Shown here one piece after another: positions 1-8,169 of a stretch of DNA of 64,000 nt. The first letter of the stretch is position 1; the number at the start of each line of letters is the position of its first letter. Origin of the DNA: Maritalea porphyrae. Lineage in GTDB: Bacteria > Pseudomonadota > Alphaproteobacteria > Rhizobiales > Devosiaceae. The notes under the pieces were generated by a model. That model worked only from the letters and a program-made list of their open reading frames with translations. It was not told where the DNA came from and did not search any database. The DNA is taken from positions 2,320,306-2,384,305 of the forward strand of contig NZ_BSNI01000002.1 of NCBI RefSeq assembly GCF_030159895.1. The letters are read 5' to 3'. The position numbers and the translations under genes are program-made.

Positions 1-156
1 GACATTTGACGTTTTGTTCTCAAAAACCAAAATCAGATCATTTGGATTCTGGTCGTAATGGCGTTTGACTTCATGCACCACTTCAGCCAGCGCACCGCTG
101 GCGATCAGTTGATGGCCAACAAAGGCCGCGCATTCCAAATCTGGTGAATAAGACAC
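1..156 (-). CDS. DUF2239 family protein (N-terminal fragment, cut by window edge)
   Basis: The reading frame is open from a GTG at 156 to the left edge, giving 52 residues. The segment GHQLIASGALAEVV followed later by LILVFEN matches the start of DUF2239 proteins as I remember them; their function is unknown. The GTG start is chosen because a GGAG Shine-Dalgarno lies nine bases upstream and because it places the conserved start at the expected distance. The promoter region upstream (157-252) carries two copies of a 19-bp repeat. The rest of the gene lies outside the window. The family call is from memory of a short segment, so it is moderately sure. Confidence 0.65.
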   Translation of the reverse strand, partial: MSYSPDLECAAFVGHQLIASGALAEVVHEVKRHYDQNPNDLILVFENKTSNV

Positions 157-186
157 AACAATAGTCTCCGCGTTAAGTTGCGAGAG

Positions 187-251
187 TTTTATCGGGGTAA
201 AACTAAAGAGTCAATAATACCCGGGTAAAATATTTTATCGGGGTAAAACTA
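187..251. repeat. Two 19-bp direct repeats, operator-like, upstream of the DUF2239 gene
   Basis: The sequence TTTTATCGGGGTAAAACTA occurs at 187-205 and again at 233-251. Each copy holds the dyad TTTTA-N6-TAAAA. Between them at 218-227 is the perfect palindrome TACCCGGGTA followed by AAA. The block lies 31 bases upstream of the GTG start of the DUF2239 gene and directly behind the esterase stop codon. This arrangement suggests binding sites for a regulator of the DUF2239 gene. The regulator is not identifiable from this window. Confidence 0.6.
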
Positions 252-252
252 T

Positions 253-1260
253 CTAACTGAGCCTGTCAGCCAAATAGGGCAAGCTGCGATCATAGCGATA
301 GTCAATCGAGAAGTGATCATCCGGAAACTCTTCATAGACATGATCAACCCCTGCTCCCTTCAATTTGCTTTGCATGCGGCGCGCCACATAAACAAAGTTG
401 AACTGATCTACATCGCCGCAATCAATCCACAAGCCCTTGAGGGATTTAAGTGCATCAACATGATCGTCGAATACATGCAGAGGATCCCATTTCAACCACT
501 CAGCCCAACGAGTCTCATCCAACTCGCACGTGTCGTGATCCACCGGCAATCGAATGCCGCAAAACGCATCGGGGTCTGGATCATATGTTGCGCCCATCGC
601 CAAAATCATCAGCGCATGAATGTCATCGTGCCCGGGATTGTGGTTTTCCTCAACCGCACGCACAAATTTCTCAGCTGATCCTTCATGCTTAGCCAATGCG
701 CGCAAAGCCTTTGGCATATCAGGCAGATAAGCAACGTCAAAGCCCATATCGCCTGAATGGCAAGCAATTGCCGACCAAGTGTCTGCATAGAGCATGCCGT
801 GGATCATCGCCGCATAGCCACCAGATGATTTGCCCATCACCCCACGCTTACCAGCACCGCCACAGCCGAACTGGGCTTCAACCTGCGGCAACATCTCTTT
901 GATCAAAAAGTCAGCCCAGTTCCCCATGGCTGCTGAGTTGATATATTGATTGCCGCCAAGCCGGGTGAAGCAATCCGGGAATGCCATCACACAAGGTTTC
1001 ATCTCGCCTTTTGCAATCAAGCGATCCAAACGCGCGGGCACATTTTCGTCAAAGCCCTTCCAGTTCGTGCGCGACAGGCCGCTACCCGTATAACCGGCCA
1101 AATCCACGATCAGCGGAAGGTCCTTACCATCATGGCCATGCGGTACATACACATCAACTTCGCGCACCGTGTGGTCGTCAAGCATATTGGCTTCTAACGC
1201 AATTGATTGAACTTTGATGCGGTGAATGGTGCCTTGGGGCAATGAAAAATCGCGGCGCAT
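253..1260 (-). CDS. Alpha/beta-hydrolase fold esterase (esterase D-like)
   Basis: Predicted 335-residue serine esterase of the esterase D/PF00756 type, likely cytoplasmic since no signal peptide is visible. The nucleophile is probably Ser145 in GKSSGG. The C-terminal part has an Asp in CGDVDQFN and a His in DDHFSIDYRYD that suit the remaining triad positions. ATG at 1260 is chosen over the in-frame upstream codon at 1302 because an AGGGA ribosome site lies seven bases before it. It follows the UPF0261 gene on the same strand after about 145 bases, so it may be the distal gene of the transporter/dehydrogenase operon or have its own promoter. The substrate is unknown. Confidence 0.8.
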   Translation of the reverse strand: MRRDFSLPQGTIHRIKVQSIALEANMLDDHTVREVDVYVPHGHDGKDLPLIVDLAGYTGSGLSRTNWKGFDENVPARLDRLIAKGEMKPCVMAFPDCFTRLGGNQYINSAAMGNWADFLIKEMLPQVEAQFGCGGAGKRGVMGKSSGGYAAMIHGMLYADTWSAIACHSGDMGFDVAYLPDMPKALRALAKHEGSAEKFVRAVEENHNPGHDDIHALMILAMGATYDPDPDAFCGIRLPVDHDTCELDETRWAEWLKWDPLHVFDDHVDALKSLKGLWIDCGDVDQFNFVYVARRMQSKLKGAGVDHVYEEFPDDHFSIDYRYDRSLPYLADRLS

Positions 1261-1405
1261 AAGTCTATCCCTGTTCTCAAGTGAACAGACGGTAGCAACC
1301 AACTAAAAATTCAACCACTGCAAAAATTGCCAAAATCGCAAATATTCTGGCCAATATGGCATTGAGTTTTGTTTTAGTTCAGAGGATTATCTAGGGGTGG
1401 CCATT

Positions 1406-2641
1406 TTAGTTTGATTTGGATTTGACGGTGCCGTTTTCGAGCCAGCTATCAAAAACCCGCAGCGCTTCATAACAAAATTCCCGATCGTTGATGTGACAAT
1501 CCAATTCTGAGAAACCCACTGACGGCTGAACAGCACTTGCCAATTCCTTCACAAAAGCCGCGTGATTTTCCGGTTCATGCGCAGGCTCGCCCGGCTTGTC
1601 CCACTCCTCAACGCCCTTGATGGTCGAAATGATATGCGTCGGCGCTTTGTTTTCAGCTGCACGTTTTGCCAACTCCCGCGCTACCTGTCGCCGTTCGTCC
1701 GCGTTCAAGGTAGCAGATGACAAAAGCCGATTATGAGCATGGAACGAGCGATCCCTAAATTGCTCTGGAAAACTCTGCCAGCCAGGGAAGTCCACCAAAT
1801 CCACACAACCGGGCGCAATGATCGCCGGTGTTTTAGAAGCGGCGGCGCCGCGCAATCGATCTGGGCCGGAATTGACTGACGACCCCATTAGGTGATTGCC
1901 CATTTCTTGCGGCGCAAAATCCATGACGCAGGCAAACGCCCCTTCCCGCGCCAGGTTCTCAAACGCCATGCCGCCCATTCCCGTGGCGTGAAATATGGCG
2001 ACTTCGAAGCCCCGCTCCTCAAGCTCGGGTTTCAACACCTTCATATATTTCAAACAAGATGAGCCAAGGCTTGTCATCCCAACCATTGGCACCTTTTGCG
2101 GCAACTCAACCGCTTTCGTTGCGCCCAATACGGCACCCGCCGCTTGGCTGAGCGACGCTTTGCAAACAGAATTGAGACCATACAATCCACCCGCCCACAA
2201 AATCATCTGGATGTCGGTTGCCAAACGTTCTGCTGGAATGAGTGTTGAAAACGCAATGGTTGAGATAATGTATTTGGGCACGCCAAGCGGCAATGCCCGC
2301 GCGCAATCCAGCGCCAAATCTGTGCCCATGGAGCCACCCATGGCGATCATCCCGTCAATTCGACCAGCAGAATATAACATTCGGCAAAGGGCAGAAGACC
2401 CGCGCGCCATGATCTGCATGGCAGTGTTTTCATCTCCACTGTCAATTGCTTCTTGAATAGATGAATTGGCTGTTTCCGCAACTTGATGCTTGGAAATATC
2501 CGTTGGCGCGGGCGGATCGCCCAACACGCTCACATCCATAGTGAGCACATTGCCGCCTTGCTCTTTGATGGCTTGCGTAAGATAATCCAATTCGTCAGAT
2601 TTTGTGTCGTAGGTGCCAATCACCAAAATCGTCTTTGTCAT
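1406..2641 (-). CDS. UPF0261 / Tm-1-like ATP-binding domain protein
   Basis: This 411-residue protein is the usual length for the UPF0261 family, related to the N-terminal domain of the tomato mosaic virus resistance protein Tm-1. Visible family features are the opening ILVIGTYDTKSDEL, the glycine-rich MGGSMGTDLA, and HATGMGG followed by the MDFAPQE region. Members bind nucleotide; the enzymatic role is not established and many sit in catabolic or transport operons. It starts 10 bases after the aldehyde dehydrogenase stop, so the two are almost certainly cotranscribed. In many genomes this family is paired with a phosphoenolpyruvate-hydrolase-like TIM-barrel protein; no such gene is seen here. 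Confidence 0.85.
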   Translation of the reverse strand: MTKTILVIGTYDTKSDELDYLTQAIKEQGGNVLTMDVSVLGDPPAPTDISKHQVAETANSSIQEAIDSGDENTAMQIMARGSSALCRMLYSAGRIDGMIAMGGSMGTDLALDCARALPLGVPKYIISTIAFSTLIPAERLATDIQMILWAGGLYGLNSVCKASLSQAAGAVLGATKAVELPQKVPMVGMTSLGSSCLKYMKVLKPELEERGFEVAIFHATGMGGMAFENLAREGAFACVMDFAPQEMGNHLMGSSVNSGPDRLRGAAASKTPAIIAPGCVDLVDFPGWQSFPEQFRDRSFHAHNRLLSSATLNADERRQVARELAKRAAENKAPTHIISTIKGVEEWDKPGEPAHEPENHAAFVKELASAVQPSVGFSELDCHINDREFCYEALRVFDSWLENGTVKSKSN

Positions 2642-2651
2642 TATCTGCCCC

Positions 2652-4139
2652 TCACAAACTGATCCATGCGGTTTTTAGGTTTTCATATTTTTCCAGCGCA
2701 TGAAGCGACTTATCTGCCCCATTGCCAGATTGCTTCATTCCCGCCAACGGCACATTGTTGCCCGCTCCACCATAAGTATTCACATGCACAACGCCTGATT
2801 TGATGTTGCGGACCATTCGATGCGCGCGAGATAGTTTGGACGTCCAAACGGCGGCAGCAAGGCCAAAGTCTGTGCCATTCGCCAGCGCAACAGCTTCTTC
2901 TTCATTCTCGAATGGCGTGACAGCAACAACCGGCCCAAACACTTCATGTTGGAAAAGGTCCATCTCCGGCCTCACGTCAGCAAAAATGGTGGGCTGCATA
3001 TAGTAGCCACCGCTTGCTGCATGAAGCTGCTGACCACCACAAACCAGTCGCGCACCTTCCGCAACGGCGCGTTCAACAAAGGCCAAATCACCTTCAAGCT
3101 GCTGCTTGGTGCTAATCGCGCCGATGTTATTGGCGAGATCAAGTGGATCGCCAACCTTCAGCTTTTCGGCTTGGTTTTTCAGCCTTTCAATAAACTCATC
3201 ATAGATAGCTCGCTCGACAAGTATCCGCGAACCCGCGACGCAAACTTCACCCGAATTTCGGAATATGCCCGCAGCCGAAACTTTGGCGGCTTGGTCCAAG
3301 TCTTCAGCGTCGGCAAAAATCACGTTTGGGGATTTGCCCCCCAGTTCCAAATAGAGCCGCTTCATATTTGAGCGCGCCGCATACTCCATCAAGCGCCGCC
3401 CGGTACCGCCTGAGCCCGTAAATGCAATGATATCAATGTCATTGTGCAACCCCATCGCTTCACCGGCCACAGCGCCATTGCCAGTAATCACATTCAAAAC
3501 GCCGGGCGGCAATCCAGCTTCAAGGCATATATCCGCCAATCGCAACAAGCTTAGCGACGCGGCTTCTGAAGGTTTGAGCACAACGCTATTACCTGCCGCC
3601 AAGGCGGGCGCAATTTTCCAAGCACCAATCATCAAAGGGAAATTCCACGGCACGATGGCTCCAACAACGCCCACTGGTTCGCGATGCACCAGCGCCAGCA
3701 CATTGTCTGCCGTGGGCGCAATTTCACCATAGACCTTGTCGATTGCCTCTGCGTAAAAGCGAAATGTACCAGCGGCAGAGCCCGGCTCAGCTTTTATTGC
3801 CATGCAAATTTCTGTGCCATTGTCGCGCACGCCCAAAACCGCCAGTTCCTTTGCGTTCTGAGCGATCAGGTCAGCAATGCGGTGCATAATTCTCATGCGA
3901 CCCTGCGGCGCCATGCGGGACCAATCACCGCGCTCAAATGAATTACGTGCGGAAGAAACGGCGACATCCACATCAGCTGCTGATGCGGCAGCAATCGTTG
4001 TGATCTTTTGTCCATCAATTGGACTGACAACATCGATCTCCGCGCCATTTTCAGCGTCTTGCCATTTGCCGTTGATCAGCAATTGTTGCGGCTTGATCTC
4101 TTTGTGCCGAAGCGCATCAATTTCTGTTTGCGTAATCAT
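2652..4139 (-). CDS. NAD(P)-dependent aldehyde dehydrogenase
   Basis: This 495-residue enzyme has the standard aldehyde dehydrogenase length and layout: the oxyanion Asn166 in PWNFP, Lys189, the cofactor loop TGSGGTGRR, the general base Glu265 in LELGGK and the nucleophile Cys300 in GEVCVAG. It oxidises an aldehyde to a carboxylate in the cytoplasm. The start overlaps the tctA stop by four bases (ATGA), so translation is coupled to the transporter permease. The substrate cannot be read from sequence. Given the aromatic amine hypothesis for the neighbouring operon, an arylacetaldehyde is one candidate, but a substrate brought in by the linked transporter is equally possible. Confidence 0.9.
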   Translation of the reverse strand: MITQTEIDALRHKEIKPQQLLINGKWQDAENGAEIDVVSPIDGQKITTIAAASAADVDVAVSSARNSFERGDWSRMAPQGRMRIMHRIADLIAQNAKELAVLGVRDNGTEICMAIKAEPGSAAGTFRFYAEAIDKVYGEIAPTADNVLALVHREPVGVVGAIVPWNFPLMIGAWKIAPALAAGNSVVLKPSEAASLSLLRLADICLEAGLPPGVLNVITGNGAVAGEAMGLHNDIDIIAFTGSGGTGRRLMEYAARSNMKRLYLELGGKSPNVIFADAEDLDQAAKVSAAGIFRNSGEVCVAGSRILVERAIYDEFIERLKNQAEKLKVGDPLDLANNIGAISTKQQLEGDLAFVERAVAEGARLVCGGQQLHAASGGYYMQPTIFADVRPEMDLFQHEVFGPVVAVTPFENEEEAVALANGTDFGLAAAVWTSKLSRAHRMVRNIKSGVVHVNTYGGAGNNVPLAGMKQSGNGADKSLHALEKYENLKTAWISL

Positions 4140-5623
4140 TTGGCAGTTCCCTTTGATGGCTTAGTGCGCAATAGCGAGAAGATATGCGCACCGAGTACAA
4201 TGATTATTAAGCCGAAAATGACTTGCGCCACTGGCCGTTCTATAAAATCCCATGCGGTTTCCACTCGCGCCATGCTGGTGCGAAACTTCACTTCCATGAT
4301 ACCGCCGAGAACCATGCCCAAAATGATCGGCACAATCGGCAATTTGAGGCACTTAAGCATCAGTCCAAACATGCCAAAAGCCGCCGCGATGGCGCAGTCG
4401 ATGATCGAGTTGCGCAGGGAATAGACGCCGACAAAGCTGAGCACCAAAATCACCATGCCCAAAAATCGGTTGGGGATGCGCACAACGTGAGTTAGCCAGC
4501 GCGTCGCACCCAGCAAAAAGGCAAAGGCGAGAACATTCAATGCAATCAACGCCAAATAAAGGCTGAGGATAAAATCGAACTCATTGGCGAAGAGCTGCGG
4601 CCCGGGAATGACGTTATGGACGTAAAACACTGAAAGCATCATCGCGGTCAGCGCTTCGCCTGGGATGCCCAGCGCCAACAATGGGATCATCGCCGCTGCA
4701 GGCACCGCATTGTTCGCCGCTTCAGATGCAACCAAGCCTTCCGGTGCGCCTTTGCCGAATTTTTCGCCATTGCCAGATGTTTTGCGCGCAAGCGAATAAG
4801 AAAAGAACTGAGCCAAAAACTCCCCGACGCCGGGGATCATGCCCATCACAACGCCAAAACTGGCAGATGGCAGCACAATTTTTGGCATCCGCAATACTTC
4901 CTTGAAACCGTCGAACAAGCGCCCAACAATTGCGGGCGGTTTGTTGTCTTCATCTTCTCCCACCAAAAGTAAAAATGCTTGAGACAGCGCAAATAGGCCG
5001 AGGACTACAACGATCAGGTCAATCCCTGACGCAAGCCACGCCTGCTCGAACGTGAAGCGTTGGGTGTAGCGAATTGATTCAAGACCAATCGTGTTGATGA
5101 AAATGCCAAGGCAAAGCAGCGCCCCTGCAGCAAGTGCTTGTCCGCGATGGGTGACGACCACCAAAACCATACCCAACAACGCTGCAAGGAATATCTCGCG
5201 AGAGCCAAACATAGGTGCAACGGCTGCCAAAACCGGCGACAAGCAAATGAGCGCTATGATGGAAATGATTGCACCGCAAAAACTCGCTCCAAACGCGAGT
5301 GACAAAGCACGGGTCGCCTCGCCGCGTTTGGTCATTGGGAAACCGTCATAAGTGGTGAGTGCATTCACTGCCGTGCCGGGCGTGTTGACCAAGATGGCTG
5401 GAATGGCGCCACCATACATGGAAGAACCATAAACACCGAGCAATAAGGTCAGCCCAACAATTGGTTCCATGGCAAAGGTTGCCGGCAACAATATTGCAAT
5501 CGCGATTGCGGGCCCAACCCCAGGAATGGCGCCGATTACCACGCCGCCAATCGAGCCGATTAGCAGCGCGATCGCCACATCTATTCGGGCCAACGCACTT
5601 AGACTTGTCAAAAGGAGTTCCAC
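4136..5623 (-). CDS. tctA: Tripartite tricarboxylate transporter, large permease subunit TctA
   Basis: A 495-residue, highly hydrophobic inner-membrane protein with about a dozen predicted segments. It carries the family motif GAIPGVGPAIAIAILLP near residue 30 and the repeat-related GMIPGVGEFLAQF near residue 260. TctA is the large membrane subunit of the secondary, binding-protein-dependent TTT transporters, which take up carboxylates such as citrate, tartrate or aromatic acids. It starts nine bases downstream of tctB and overlaps the aldehyde dehydrogenase by four bases, so tctC-tctB-tctA-dehydrogenase form one operon. The ligand is unknown. Confidence 0.93.
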   Translation of the reverse strand: MELLLTSLSALARIDVAIALLIGSIGGVVIGAIPGVGPAIAIAILLPATFAMEPIVGLTLLLGVYGSSMYGGAIPAILVNTPGTAVNALTTYDGFPMTKRGEATRALSLAFGASFCGAIISIIALICLSPVLAAVAPMFGSREIFLAALLGMVLVVVTHRGQALAAGALLCLGIFINTIGLESIRYTQRFTFEQAWLASGIDLIVVVLGLFALSQAFLLLVGEDEDNKPPAIVGRLFDGFKEVLRMPKIVLPSASFGVVMGMIPGVGEFLAQFFSYSLARKTSGNGEKFGKGAPEGLVASEAANNAVPAAAMIPLLALGIPGEALTAMMLSVFYVHNVIPGPQLFANEFDFILSLYLALIALNVLAFAFLLGATRWLTHVVRIPNRFLGMVILVLSFVGVYSLRNSIIDCAIAAAFGMFGLMLKCLKLPIVPIILGMVLGGIMEVKFRTSMARVETAWDFIERPVAQVIFGLIIIVLGAHIFSLLRTKPSKGTAK

Positions 5624-5632
5624 TGACTGCTC

Positions 5633-6211
5633 CTACAAATACAAAATGGCAAAGCTGCGCAGTGCGTCAGGCAAAAACTCGTAAAAGGCCCCGCCCGGAA
5701 TTTTGACCTGCAAGAAGCTTTTGAACACCACGACGATCAGAACCCCGGCCAAAATTGCAGACGCAAAATACTTTGTTTTGCGATAGCCAAGACGCCACGA
5801 CATCAACAGCAAAAATCCAAGCGTTGTCGGCAAATAGCCAACGAGCGGCACCAACGAAACGTAGATCATGAACCACAGCACATACTCGCCGGCGCGCGCC
5901 CAAATCAGCACTTCAGCAACAAATCCGGGCGCTTGCAAACCGTTGCGGTGAAACCAGAATTGAACCATTTGGAAAAAGCCAAATATCAGCATGCCCACTA
6001 TGCCAATGGCGGCCCAAAGCCCAGGTTGTTTTTCGAGTGGCATACCCTCAAAGAACTTAGTTTGACTGCCCAACTGACTGGCCAGAAACACCGCCACAAG
6101 GAAAGTGCAAACGCCAAACCAAACCAGCGCCGAGCTGTAAGGCGAAATGAAGTAATCTTCGACCTTGCCTTGCCGATTTGTTTTCGCCCCAATCTCATTT
6201 TCTTGGATCAT
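5633..6211 (-). CDS. tctB: Tripartite tricarboxylate transporter, small permease subunit TctB
   Basis: A 192-residue membrane protein with four predicted helices, the size and topology of TctB. Identity rests largely on position between a TctC-type binding protein and TctA, since TctB sequences are poorly conserved. The helices are near residues 28-47, 70-90, 105-125 and 140-168. It partners TctA in the membrane. It follows tctC after about 60 bases and precedes tctA by nine bases. No oddity is seen. Confidence 0.88.
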   Translation of the reverse strand: MIQENEIGAKTNRQGKVEDYFISPYSSALVWFGVCTFLVAVFLASQLGSQTKFFEGMPLEKQPGLWAAIGIVGMLIFGFFQMVQFWFHRNGLQAPGFVAEVLIWARAGEYVLWFMIYVSLVPLVGYLPTTLGFLLLMSWRLGYRKTKYFASAILAGVLIVVVFKSFLQVKIPGGAFYEFLPDALRSFAILYL

Positions 6212-6272
6212 AACCCGAATAAACCTGTTTCAGCATCTGCCGGGGCATGTAGCCCCGACAAGCATTGCATAT

Positions 6273-7214
6273 CTATTCGGCGAATTTGGCAATAGAGTCA
6301 GCGATCACGCTATCCGCTGCTATCTGCGCCACAGATTCTTCTGCGCCTTTCCAATAAACACCTGCGCCGGTTTCTGCCGCCAACTTCATGGCCGCATCGC
6401 TTGCAAGTGCTTTTTGGGCCGCCGCCGCAATCTTTTCGCGCACGTCAGCTGGTGTGTCTTTATGCACAAACAACCCGTTCCAAAGCGCGATATTAAGCGA
6501 AGGCTCTAACTCGCCAACGGTTGGGCTATCTGGCACCAGCGGAATACGCTCTGAAGTGACCGTCGCCAAGACATTCACTTTGTCCAAGCAAGGCAAAATC
6601 AATTGAAGCGTTGTGTTGATCACATCCGCATCGCCAGAAGCAAGCGTGTTACAATCGAGCGCATCAAACGCAGCGTTAGAATAGTAAGATGTGCCGTTTG
6701 CCTCACCCAAGGCCATTGTTACTTGGGTCGGAATGAGGAACGAGCCGAAATGCCCAAGCAACATTTTGTTGTCTTTTGAATAAGCCGCCAACTCATCCAT
6801 TGTTTGATAAGGCGCATTCTTGGATGCTGCGATCACAAATGGATAAGTGAGGAAAATGCCAACTGGCTCAAACGGATCTGGGTTGAGCGCTGGGATGCCC
6901 ACATAAGGACCGACAAGTGGCACATCCACAACGAACGAGCCAATTGTATAGCCATCCGCTGGCGCTTGCGCCACTTCGGCAGCGCCTGGGAATGGGCCGC
7001 CGCCACCGCCGGGCTTGTTCACGACCGCCGCTGGCACGCCATACATAGACTGAAACTCTTCCGCGATCATGCGGGTCAAAACATCTTCCAAATCACCTGG
7101 TGGAAATGGCACCACAAATGAAACTGGCTTTTCTGGATATTCAGCAAAACTTGGCGTAACCGCCCCCGCTACTGTTGCAGCTCCTAATAGAGCCGCCAAA
7201 ATCATCGCACGCAT
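6273..7214 (-). CDS. tctC: TctC/Bug-family periplasmic substrate-binding protein
   Basis: A 313-residue exported protein. The first 24 residues form a signal peptide ending PSFA, and the mature part opens with EYPEKPVSFVVPFPPGD, the ligand-binding hallmark of Bug proteins. The segment VNKPGGGGG is the second family marker. It captures the substrate in the periplasm and delivers it to TctA/TctB. It is the first gene of the minus-strand operon and is divergent from the iclR gene; the intergenic region holds a candidate IclR operator. The ligand is unknown; Bug proteins bind small carboxylates, including aromatic ones. Confidence 0.92.
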   Translation of the reverse strand: MRAMILAALLGAATVAGAVTPSFAEYPEKPVSFVVPFPPGDLEDVLTRMIAEEFQSMYGVPAAVVNKPGGGGGPFPGAAEVAQAPADGYTIGSFVVDVPLVGPYVGIPALNPDPFEPVGIFLTYPFVIAASKNAPYQTMDELAAYSKDNKMLLGHFGSFLIPTQVTMALGEANGTSYYSNAAFDALDCNTLASGDADVINTTLQLILPCLDKVNVLATVTSERIPLVPDSPTVGELEPSLNIALWNGLFVHKDTPADVREKIAAAAQKALASDAAMKLAAETGAGVYWKGAEESVAQIAADSVIADSIAKFAE

Positions 7215-7270
7215 AATGTCCTCCCCTACTGCGTTCGCACACCAACTGGTTCATTATTATCACCATCGGT

Positions 7271-7298
7271 ACAATTAATGGTTGCATTGTGAAACAAT
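7271..7298. promoter_or_regulatory. Candidate IclR operator in the tctC/iclR divergent promoter
   Basis: The 13-bp palindrome ATTGTGAAACAAT lies at 7286-7298, with another ACAAT at 7271-7275 that pairs with ATTGT at 7286-7290. The element sits about 57-85 bases upstream of tctC and 25 or more bases upstream of the iclR gene, where a regulator of both directions would bind. The dyad is seen directly; assignment to the IclR protein is inference. Confidence 0.5.
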
Positions 7299-7322
7299 CT
7301 GAGTCAAGATTTTTATTATCAT

Positions 7323-8120
7323 GTGAATGAATTGAGTTTCTCGCCAATGAAAACTGTCGACAAAGCGATGCGCCTTCTAAGCTACTTCACGCCATCTCAA
7401 CCCGAGATTGGCCTATCGGAGCTGGCGCGCCTTGCTGACCTTGATAAGGCAACCACGCGACGCATCCTCGTTTCACTCAGCAATCACCATTTCATCGAGC
7501 AGAACGGCCTCACCAAAGCCTATCGGCTGGGCAGCGGCTTCTTGCACTTGGCGCGCATACGCGAGGCAACAACGCCAATAACAGCCATTGCGAACCAAAC
7601 GGTTGATTGGCTTTGCGAAATATCCGGCGAAACCGCCCATGCGAGCGTCGCCGGACCGGACGCCTTAATCACTGTCGCGCACAAAGAGCCAAACCGTGGC
7701 ACTGTGGTGATGATCGACCCAACGGAACCACTGCCGTTTCACGCGACAGCATCCGGAATCACTTACTTAGCTTTCAGCCCTAACAGCCTGATCGAAAAAG
7801 TGTTTGCCCAAGAGTTGCACCGCCATACGGATCAAACCGAAACCAATCCTGAAGTGCTGCGCAAGCGGATAGACCAAGCACGCAATGATGGGTTCTATCT
7901 CAATGAGCATGGCTTTGAATCCGAAGTTGCGGGCATTGCCGCCCCCTATATCAATGCAGACGGTTCTGCTGCTGGCGCTATTGCTGTTGCCATGCCGATC
8001 AATCGAAAAACAAACGAAATTGTTGAGAAAACCAAGCGCCATGTGGCAGCAGCTTCTGCCCGCATCACAACCGCAATTGGTGGCGTCGTCCACCCAAACG
8101 TACAGCAGCTAATTACATGA
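7323..8120 (+). CDS. IclR family transcriptional regulator
   Basis: A 265-residue regulator with an N-terminal winged helix-turn-helix (about residues 10-70; LSELARLADLDKATTRRIL) and a C-terminal IclR effector domain ending in the family stretch DGSAAGAIAVAMPI. It probably senses the compound metabolised by the neighbouring genes and controls the divergent tctCBA operon and the downstream aminotransferase. The GTG at 7323 and the ATG at 7347 are both possible starts; neither has a strong ribosome site, and the shorter form (MKTVDKAMRLL) resembles typical IclR starts. It is followed by the aminotransferase after about 50 bases, probably on the same transcript. Confidence 0.88.
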   Translation: MNELSFSPMKTVDKAMRLLSYFTPSQPEIGLSELARLADLDKATTRRILVSLSNHHFIEQNGLTKAYRLGSGFLHLARIREATTPITAIANQTVDWLCEISGETAHASVAGPDALITVAHKEPNRGTVVMIDPTEPLPFHATASGITYLAFSPNSLIEKVFAQELHRHTDQTETNPEVLRKRIDQARNDGFYLNEHGFESEVAGIAAPYINADGSAAGAIAVAMPINRKTNEIVEKTKRHVAAASARITTAIGGVVHPNVQQLIT

Positions 8121-8169
8121 AGCTGACTAACAAAAATCTGCCAACAAGTAGTTGTCTAGGGAGCAAATT

